Positions 33,601 through 39,818 of a stretch of DNA of 64,000 nucleotides are shown here, piece after piece. The stretch is taken from assembly GCA_015059965.1 (NCBI GenBank), contig SUZM01000002.1, forward strand, positions 4,251 through 68,250. Direction: 5' to 3'. Position 1 is the stretch's first letter. Every line of letters begins with the position of its first letter. A program made the position numbers and the translations under genes. The DNA comes from Rikenellaceae bacterium (GTDB lineage Bacteria > Bacteroidota > Bacteroidia > Bacteroidales > Rikenellaceae). The notes under the pieces were generated by a model. The model was not told the origin of the DNA, did not search any database, and was given only the letters and a program-made list of their open reading frames with translations.

Positions 33601-33843
33601 GCCGGACTTCACATTTTGCAGGGCAAAGTTACCATCCACATCGGTCGAGGTACCGTTCTGGGTACCGACAACCATGACGGTTGCGCCGATGACGGGGAGT
33701 CCCTCTTCATCGACAACCTTTCCCTTAATGGTGGCTTGTGCCCAAGCCATGCTCGGACTCAGCACCAGGAAGAGAGCGCCCAGGATTGCCAGCATGCGGC
33801 CGAGCAACCCCCCCCCTCTTCGTGTTTGGGATAAATGTTTCAT
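30688..33843 (-). CDS. susC: SusC/RagA TonB-dependent outer-membrane transporter
   Basis: 1051 residues. After the signal ([20 protein letters not shown]) come a carboxypeptidase-like domain (about 38-115, [37 protein letters not shown]), the TonB-box-like/SusC motif [18 protein letters not shown], the plug ([50 protein letters not shown]) and a 22-strand barrel ending in a C-terminal aromatic-type strand ([11 protein letters not shown]). Imports the oligosaccharide with its SusD partner, using TonB energy. Near the start the coding strand has a run of nine G (33808-33816), giving RRGGGLL before the signal peptide; this is a possible slippage site. Confidence 0.95.
   Translation of the reverse strand: [1051 protein letters not shown]
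33808..33816 (-). repeat. Nine-G homopolymer in susC
   Basis: Nine C on the plus strand, so nine G on the coding strand, about 28 bases after the susC ATG. The frame is intact here. A change of one base would stop susC translation early. Confidence 0.85.
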
Positions 33844-33872
33844 AAGCTATTGATTTTTAAGTTTGTAGATTT

Positions 33873-35207
33873 CTATTCCTCACACTTCATGTTCTCCTCG
33901 AGCAGAGCCCACCAGTCGCGATTGACGATGTGTACCAGGTCGAAGATCATCAGACCGCCCTCGCAGCTCTTCATCACCTGGCGCACAGCCTTGGCAAACT
34001 GCTCCGAGTCCTCTTTGTACTGATCAACATAGAGCGAGCCCACCACGGGAACCACGCCGCAGGTGAGTGCCTGTGCCAGTTCGGCACCGCCCTCCACCGA
34101 GTAGCAGTAGGTCAGATCGTTGGGGTCCATGCCGGCCTCACCGCGCTCACCCTCGATGGGGCGACCCTGTGCGGCATCCACCTCATCCTTCGTTACGAGC
34201 GTATAGTAGAGGCCCGTCATGTAGATATCCAGCAGCTCGGCATAGCCCGTCTTGTAGTAGTTCTCCGAAGCCCAGTCGGGGTAGCGCTCTGCGGGGTTGT
34301 ATTGCGTGCTGGCCCAGTTCACACCCAGCTGGTAGTAGGTGGGGTACCAGGCACCCGTATAGTCGCCAATCAGGATATTGGGGTTGGCAGCATGGATCGC
34401 AGCGTGGGCCTCCTCGACAAACGACTTGATAATCGTGGCACGCCACTCCACCCACTGCTTGAAGTACTTGGCGGGCTTCCAGGTCTTCTCATCGGCCCAG
34501 GTCAGGATATCCTCGGGGAACTTCTCGACTTTCAGACCGCTCCAAGCCTCGAACTGCTGGCGCGAGAGCTCCGAGAAGTCGGAGGTCATGTTGTCGTAAC
34601 GCAGGCGGTCGAAGATGATACCGTCGGCATCCGGATAGCGCTCCACGAACTCCACCAGAATATTCTTCTGATACTCGCGCACCTCGGGGTTCGAGGGGTT
34701 GAGCATGCCGTTGTAGTTGGTCTTGATCTCGCTGATGGGTACCAACGAACCATCGGGTTGGTAGACGATCGACTGCCACTCGGGGTGTTCGTTGTAGATA
34801 ATGCCGCGACCGAAGAAGTTGTGGCCGCCGGCAAAGATGTTCAGCGAGCCGTGCACGCGCATGCCGTGCTTGTGGCCCTCGTCGATAAAGTGGCGCATCA
34901 TGTCGTACTCGCGCGGACGAACCGTCCCCTCGAACTCACCCATGTAGGGGGCATATTTACTGTCGTAGAGGGTCTCGCCCATGATCGATTTTACGTCCAC
35001 CACGATATCCGTTACACCGATCGATTGCATCTTCTCGGTGTAGTAGGCGATCGAGTCGGCAGTGCTCATGCGGGCGAAGTTTGCCTCGCAATCCACCCAC
35101 ATGTAGATTCGCTTGTCGTTGGCGATCTTTTCGGTCTTGGCGCAGTTCATCAGCATCGGCAGCATCAACAGGGCTGCGATAGCCTGCAGGAATCGAAATC
35201 TCTTCAT
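33873..35207 (-). CDS. Glycoside hydrolase-like lipoprotein (GHL10-like), copy 2
   Basis: 444 residues, a lipoprotein (LMLPMLMNCAKTEK, Cys near residue 22). It has one TIM-barrel-type domain without the FN3 domain of copy 1: IYMWVDCEANFARMSTADSIAYYTEKMQSIGVTDIVVDVKSIMGETLY, HGMRVHGSLNIFAGGHNFFGRGII, YPDADGIIFDRLRYDNMTSDFSELS, ILIGDYTGAWYPTYYQLGVNWASTQYN. It shares a large core with the gene at 25525. Acid residues in VDVK and IIFDRLRYD are candidate catalytic residues. It sits between the phosphodiester glycosidase gene and susC and is likely co-transcribed with both. Confidence 0.8.
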   Translation of the reverse strand: MKRFRFLQAIAALLMLPMLMNCAKTEKIANDKRIYMWVDCEANFARMSTADSIAYYTEKMQSIGVTDIVVDVKSIMGETLYDSKYAPYMGEFEGTVRPREYDMMRHFIDEGHKHGMRVHGSLNIFAGGHNFFGRGIIYNEHPEWQSIVYQPDGSLVPISEIKTNYNGMLNPSNPEVREYQKNILVEFVERYPDADGIIFDRLRYDNMTSDFSELSRQQFEAWSGLKVEKFPEDILTWADEKTWKPAKYFKQWVEWRATIIKSFVEEAHAAIHAANPNILIGDYTGAWYPTYYQLGVNWASTQYNPAERYPDWASENYYKTGYAELLDIYMTGLYYTLVTKDEVDAAQGRPIEGERGEAGMDPNDLTYCYSVEGGAELAQALTCGVVPVVGSLYVDQYKEDSEQFAKAVRQVMKSCEGGLMIFDLVHIVNRDWWALLEENMKCEE

Positions 35208-35279
35208 TTTTCTATCTCTTCTTTTTTATTATTTGTGCCTTTTTGGTTCTCTCTTACTTTTCTTACTTTTATGCCGTAA

Positions 35280-35317
35280 CCTTTCCCGCTTTGCAATGTC
35301 TTACAAAGCAGGAAAGG
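35280..35317 (-). terminator. Intercistronic stem-loop
   Basis: A 14-bp stem with one mismatch (35280-35293 with 35304-35317) and a 10-base loop in the 174-base gap between two minus-strand genes. No T run follows, and no TAnnTTTG box is seen between it and the next gene, so it probably lies within one transcript as an attenuator or mRNA-processing structure. Confidence 0.55.
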
Positions 35318-35381
35318 TCTTCGGTGTCTTGGATGGGAATTCTACACTCCTTTGCGTTCTGTTTCAGTGTGTTGGGGTTTG

Positions 35382-36659
35382 TTACTCCTGCTCGGAGATC
35401 ACCACTACGGTGGGGGTTGCACGCTGCGAGCCGTCGCTGGGGCTGTTGAGCAGCTGACCGTCGAAACCGACCATGGCCGACGAACCGCCGCCGTCGAGAT
35501 TGATGGCGTAGTACATGCCCTTCTCTACGAAGATGTCAGCCATCTCGCTCAGCGTAAGACCGTTCGAGCCGTTGATGCCGCGACCCTCGCAAACCAGCAG
35601 CATCACCTTGCCGTCGTGCGAAGCACCTACAGCCGTGCGGGGCTGGCGCGACTCACCGGCTGTACCTCCCGTGTGCATGATCTCGCGGTAGTAGTATTGC
35701 ATGGCCACATTGCGACCCTTGTATACGAGCATCGGGCCTCCGCCGATTGCCTGCTCGGGCTCCCACAGCACACCGTTATACTCCTCGGCCGTGGGGGCAG
35801 CGGGCATATAGGTCTCGGTCTGCTCGTCGTTGTCCAGCGGCGAGGGGAACGAGTAGGGCTTGCCGCCGATGCAGTAGACCCAGGTGGCCTCGAACGAACC
35901 ATCGGCCAACTGACCTAAAGCCGCGCGAACGGGGTAGGCGATGATCTGGTTGCCGTTTACGGTGGGGTAGGCCAGCTCCGTGGCGATCGACTTCACCTCA
36001 CCATTTGTGATGCAGAGGCTCAGCGAGGCGCCATCCCAGAAGTAACCGCCGTTGGTTACTACATAGGGAACACCCATGTTCAGAGTCGAGAAGTGCTCGA
36101 AAGCGCCCGTCTGCGTCATGGCGGGATCCAGCAACGTGGGGACAAAGCTCAGCTTCTTGTTCTTGTTCAGGTCGGCAATGGCGATATAGCCTTTGGCTAC
36201 GCCGCCATCCTCGAAGTTAATCTCGAAGGGCTCGACCGTCATCTTCTTCGGATAGTTCGACTTCGGGGCATCGCTTGCCGTGATTACGGTAACCGGGATG
36301 CAGACCGAACCGATCTGCTTGTCTCTGGCGGCGGCGATGAACGTGTAGGCCGTCTCGGGGGTCAGCCCCTCAATCTTCACCTCCTGGGTCTCCCCCTGGA
36401 TCAGGGTACCCTCCGAGAAGATCTGCTCGAGGCTCTTTTCAAGCGTTTCGCCCTCGGCATAGGTGTAGGCGCACTCCGAAGCGTAGATCGAGTGGATGCG
36501 CACGACGATGTAGTCTGTCCCCTTTTCGATCGGGGTGATGGTTGCCGTAGGGGTGGTCTTGGGGCTCGGGAAGACGTACTCGGGGGTCGTCTCCTCGTTG
36601 CAGCCGAACAGCAGGCCGAGGCAAGCCATGAACAGAGTCATAAAGGAGAATTTTTTCAT
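35382..36659 (-). CDS. Phosphodiester glycosidase (NAGPA-like) lipoprotein
   Basis: 425 residues. A lipoprotein signal (LLFGCNEET) and an FN3-like domain (about 30-135, TPTATITPIEKGTDYIVVRI) precede a C-terminal phosphodiester glycosidase domain (about 165-425): VVTNGGYFWDGASLSLCITNGEV, PRTAVGASHDGKVMLLVCEGRGINGSNGLTLSEMADIFVEKGMYYAINLDGGGSSAMV. NLDGGGSS is the hallmark of the family whose human member (NAGPA, the uncovering enzyme) removes N-acetylglucosamine from a mannose-6-phosphodiester. Bacterial members act on other sugar-phosphodiesters. I chose 36659 as start because the promoter at 36691-36721 leaves no room for the ATG at 36689. First gene of the long operon. Confidence 0.88.
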   Translation of the reverse strand: MKKFSFMTLFMACLGLLFGCNEETTPEYVFPSPKTTPTATITPIEKGTDYIVVRIHSIYASECAYTYAEGETLEKSLEQIFSEGTLIQGETQEVKIEGLTPETAYTFIAAARDKQIGSVCIPVTVITASDAPKSNYPKKMTVEPFEINFEDGGVAKGYIAIADLNKNKKLSFVPTLLDPAMTQTGAFEHFSTLNMGVPYVVTNGGYFWDGASLSLCITNGEVKSIATELAYPTVNGNQIIAYPVRAALGQLADGSFEATWVYCIGGKPYSFPSPLDNDEQTETYMPAAPTAEEYNGVLWEPEQAIGGGPMLVYKGRNVAMQYYYREIMHTGGTAGESRQPRTAVGASHDGKVMLLVCEGRGINGSNGLTLSEMADIFVEKGMYYAINLDGGGSSAMVGFDGQLLNSPSDGSQRATPTVVVISEQE

Positions 36660-36690
36660 GTTATCTTGTAATTTGATTGTGTTCTTCATG

Positions 36691-36721
36691 CAAATTTAAA
36701 TAAAATTATCCATTTTCCAAA
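36691..36721 (-). promoter_or_regulatory. Promoter of the long glycan operon, TTTG-N19-TAAATTTG
   Basis: Minus strand: TTTG at 36718-36721, a 19-base spacer, TAAATTTG at 36691-36698. It gives a leader of about 25 nt to the ATG at 36659. A second weaker -7-like match (TAAGTTTG) is at 36782-36789. The sequence around is AT-rich, suitable for repressor binding, but no clear operator palindrome was found. Confidence 0.7.
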
Positions 36722-36849
36722 CCTTTTAAATTATTTTAATAAGCGAGATTTGGCCTATGGTTATTTTATTTTGTTGATATACAAACTTATAGCTTGTTTT
36801 TAAATCCGAAAATTGATAAAAAATAATTTTATAAAGTTTCTCCTTTACC

Positions 36850-38127
36850 CTATTTTGACTCCTGCGGATCGGGATAGGTGAAGGGCAACAGCCAGGTGAG
36901 CACGAAGGCGGGGATGGCACTCACAAGCGCCCAAATGAAGAACTTTTCGTAGCCCAGGGCATCGCTGATCACACCCGAAATCATACCCGGAAGCATCACG
37001 CCCAGGTTGGCCAGTGCCGAGCCGAAGGCGTAGTGGGCCATCTGGTGTTTTCCGGGGGCAACCTGCTGCATGATAAAGAGCGTGAGGCCGACAAATCCGA
37101 AGCCATAGCTGAAGTATTCGAAGACGATGGCACCGCAGACGAGCCAGGCGCTATCGGGCTGGTAGAGGGCCAGCAGGGCATAGACTACGAAGGGGACGTT
37201 GAAGATGCAGCAGAGGGGGAAGATCGCCCGCTTCAGGCCGCGCCACGAGATGAAGTAGCCGCCCAGGATCGAGCCGATGATGAAGGCCACCACACCGAAG
37301 GTGCCGTAGTAGAGGCCGATCTCATCCTTTGTCAGGCCGAGACCCTGCACCGCCTTGTCGGCCTTCAGGAACAGGGGAACGATCTTGATGACAAGACCCT
37401 CGGTAAAGCGGTAGAAGATGATCCAGGCGATGTAGATCCAGATGTATTTTTTCTGGAAAAATTGGGCAATCACGGCCCACGTCTCGCGCATGGTCTCGCT
37501 GAAGGAGCCGTGCTCCTTGGCCGCAGCACCTCCCGTGGGCAACACGCGCCAGTGATAGAGACCCAGCAGGGTGAGCATGGCTCCGCACAGGAGCATGATG
37601 ATTACCCAGGCCGAGAGGACACCGATACGGCTCTCCAGAATACCGGCCAGGTAGACCAGAGCACCCATGGCAGTCACCTTCGCAAGGTTGTAGAAGGCTC
37701 CCTGCCATCCCACGAACTGCGCCTGCTGGGTCTTGTCGAGCTCCGTGATGTAGACGCCGTCAAGGGCGATGTCGTGCGTGGCACCGCTGAAGGCCAGTAC
37801 GGTCATGATGGCCACCACATAGGGGAAGAAGTTGGGCAGCGGCAGGGCCATGGCCACCAGAGCCAGCGAGATACCCGAGACGAGCTGGGTGGTGACCACG
37901 AAGAATTTCTTGGTCCGGTACATCTCCATCAAGGGGCTCCAGAAGGGTTTGAGCGACCAGGGCAGAATCAGCAGCGAGGTCCAGAAGGCCACTTGGGCAT
38001 CCGAGATGCCGAAGTCGTTGAACATCAGCGGGGCTACGAGGTTGATCAGGATCAACGGGAGACCCATCGCGAAGTAGGCGGAGGGGACCCACCACAACGG
38101 CGATTTTTTGGTTTGAGTTTGTTCCAT
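36850..38127 (-). CDS. MFS transporter, AmpG-like
   Basis: 425 residues with about 12 membrane segments. Starts WWVPSAYFAMGLPLILINLVAPLMFNDFGISDAQVAFWTSLLILPWSLKPFWSPLMEMYRTKKFFVV, a sequence type close to the AmpG/PAT group of inner-membrane importers for muropeptides and related sugars. The cytoplasmic loop PTGGAAAKEHGSFSETMRETW divides two six-helix halves. It follows the ROK regulator on the same strand (gap 105 bases) and precedes the glycan operon promoter. It likely carries the sugar freed by the locus into the cytoplasm. Substrate inferred only. Confidence 0.85.
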   Translation of the reverse strand: MEQTQTKKSPLWWVPSAYFAMGLPLILINLVAPLMFNDFGISDAQVAFWTSLLILPWSLKPFWSPLMEMYRTKKFFVVTTQLVSGISLALVAMALPLPNFFPYVVAIMTVLAFSGATHDIALDGVYITELDKTQQAQFVGWQGAFYNLAKVTAMGALVYLAGILESRIGVLSAWVIIMLLCGAMLTLLGLYHWRVLPTGGAAAKEHGSFSETMRETWAVIAQFFQKKYIWIYIAWIIFYRFTEGLVIKIVPLFLKADKAVQGLGLTKDEIGLYYGTFGVVAFIIGSILGGYFISWRGLKRAIFPLCCIFNVPFVVYALLALYQPDSAWLVCGAIVFEYFSYGFGFVGLTLFIMQQVAPGKHQMAHYAFGSALANLGVMLPGMISGVISDALGYEKFFIWALVSAIPAFVLTWLLPFTYPDPQESK

Positions 38128-38232
38128 TTTCTTCTCTTATTTTTTTGTTCGTTTTTTGCTCTGCTTTTCTCTTTTTCTTGTCGTTGTCTCGCTCTTGGGC
38201 CCTGCGCTCGGCTGTAGCCGCATTGCCCATTG

Positions 38233-39435
38233 CTAAAGCCCTAACGTCCGGTTGCGCGTAATGGCGCAGATGCCGACCAGGCCGGCTGAGTCTCCGAGTT
38301 TCGATACCTTGATCGCCGTATCTTTCGAGACGAAGTTCAGGGCATATTTGTTGATCGCGCTCTTGATCGGCAGCAGCAGGTAATCCTCTGCCTCATAGAG
38401 TGTTCCGCCCAGTACTACCACCTCGGGGTTGAACATGTTGATCAGTCCGGCTATGGCTCGTCCGAGTGAGGAGCCGATGTGTTCCATCACCTCGATGGCC
38501 AGCATGTCCTCTTTGGAGAGGGCCTCCAGGATGTCGTTGATGGTTATCGTCTCGCCCTGTTCGTACTGCTTTGAGAGCATCGAAATGTTGCCTTGACGGA
38601 GCTTCTCGACAAACTCGCGGTGGGCAGCCCGACCCGAGACCTCGGTTTCGAGACACCCGCGCTTGCCGCACGAACAGATGATCTCGTTGTCGAAGAAGGG
38701 AAAGTGTCCGTATTCGCCTGAGAATCCGGATTTTCCGTAGTGGAGCCCTCCGTCGATGATCATGCCGATGCCAAAGCCCCAGCTCAGGTTCAGGAAGATC
38801 AGATTCTGCTCGTTGTTTCCCACGCCGTAGATGTATTCGCCGTAGGCCATGGCGCGCGAGTCGTTCTCGATGTAGACCCGATAGCCGAGTTGCTCCTCGA
38901 GGAGTACCGAGAGGGGTTTTTCGCCAAAGAAGAAATAGGAGTAGCTGTAGCCTGTCTCGGGGTTTACGCGGCCCGGGATGTTGATGCCGATCGAGAGCAG
39001 CTTGTCGCGGCGGATGTGTGATGAGGAGATGAAGTCGCTGATGCGATCGCACAACTCGTCGAAGGATTGGCGACTGTTTTCGATCGTGAAGGCATCCTCC
39101 TGTGAGATGATCATATCGCCTCGGAAGTTAATGATTCCCAGGATGATTGTGTCGTGTTTGATGTCTACCCCCATGAAGTATCCGGCCGAGGGGTTCAGGC
39201 CGTAGATGCTTGGTCGGCGCCCGCCGGTGGCTCCCTGTTTCCCGAGGTTGATGACCAATCCTTCGGCGATCAGCTCGCTGATCACCTTCGTCAGGGTGGG
39301 GACGCTCAGTCCGAGCTCCAGGCTCAGGTCGGCGATGTTTTTGCCGCCGCTGAGCAGGTTGCGCAGGATCTCGCGTTTGAGTTGTGCGGACTTTTTGCCG
39401 CTTGTCAGGGTCTCCAAGGGGGTCGATTTCACCAT
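38233..39435 (-). CDS. ROK family transcriptional repressor
   Basis: 400 residues from the ATG at 39435. N-terminal winged helix (about 10-75, LKREILRNLLSGGKNIADLSLELGLSVPTLTKVISELIAEGLV) followed by a ROK sugar-kinase-like domain: YFMGVDIKHDTIILGI, IENDSRAMAYGEYIYG, NLSWGFGIGMIIDGGLHYGKSGFSGEYGHFPF, and the zinc motif CSCGKRGCLETEVSG. NagC-like regulators of this type sense amino-sugar phosphates or sugars. An in-frame ATG at 39495 adds 20 residues with no family match but starts 4 bases from the -7 box, so a leaderless longer form is possible. It is divergent from the lipoprotein at 39819, with a 13-bp operator-like repeat between. Confidence 0.9.
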   Translation of the reverse strand: MVKSTPLETLTSGKKSAQLKREILRNLLSGGKNIADLSLELGLSVPTLTKVISELIAEGLVINLGKQGATGGRRPSIYGLNPSAGYFMGVDIKHDTIILGIINFRGDMIISQEDAFTIENSRQSFDELCDRISDFISSSHIRRDKLLSIGINIPGRVNPETGYSYSYFFFGEKPLSVLLEEQLGYRVYIENDSRAMAYGEYIYGVGNNEQNLIFLNLSWGFGIGMIIDGGLHYGKSGFSGEYGHFPFFDNEIICSCGKRGCLETEVSGRAAHREFVEKLRQGNISMLSKQYEQGETITINDILEALSKEDMLAIEVMEHIGSSLGRAIAGLINMFNPEVVVLGGTLYEAEDYLLLPIKSAINKYALNFVSKDTAIKVSKLGDSAGLVGICAITRNRTLGL

Positions 39436-39499
39436 GGCATTCACTCGTAGGGGATAAAACGGGTTCTCTTGGGGGCGAAAAACAATTCGCACCATGTGG

Positions 39500-39507
39500 C
39501 AAAGTTA
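39500..39507 (-). promoter_or_regulatory. -7 box TAACTTTG for the ROK gene
   Basis: Minus-strand TAACTTTG ending 4 bases before an ATG at 39495, the same spacing as at recF. With the start at 39435 the leader would be about 60 nt. Confidence 0.6.
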
Positions 39508-39595
39508 CGAAAAAAGTTTTAAAAATCAGCTCTTTTCGCCCCCTTTTCTAAAGGTTTGTGGCTAAAAAATGAAACATTTTAAACTTTTTTAGCAA

Positions 39596-39641
39596 GATTT
39601 GCAAAATTGATAAAATAAATTTCTTGAAAATTTTGCAAATC
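39596..39641. promoter_or_regulatory. Operator-like inverted repeat
   Basis: GATTTGCAAAATT at 39596-39608 and its exact complement AATTTTGCAAATC at 39629-39641, with a 20-base spacer. The right arm overlaps the -33 TTTG (39632-39635) of the plus-strand promoter. The position suits a repressor, and the adjacent ROK regulator is the natural candidate. Confidence 0.65.
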
Positions 39642-39663
39642 AGATAATAATTTCTTAATTTTG
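39631..39663 (+). promoter_or_regulatory. Promoter TTTTG-N20-TAATTTTG
   Basis: TTTG at 39632-39635, 20-base spacer, TAATTTTG at 39656-39663. It transcribes the lipoprotein at 39819 after a leader of about 150 nt. Confidence 0.7.
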
Positions 39664-39818
39664 TTCCCAAAATGGATATGTGCCTTTTGTCGTTGGCTGT
39701 CGTTGCTCCTCAAAATAGAGGTTGCGGCGGCCGGGAAGGGGCGGATACCTATTTATATATTATTATTAAAGCAACTTTAAAAGAGATAAACAAATACTAA
39801 CTTTTTAACTTTCATACT

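Larger units (their letters stand above)
39436..39818. other. Divergent control region of about 380 bases
   Basis: AT-rich DNA between the ROK start and the lipoprotein start. It holds two opposite promoters (39500-39507 on the minus strand, 39631-39663 on the plus strand) and a perfect 13-bp inverted repeat. No gene is seen in it. Confidence 0.7.
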
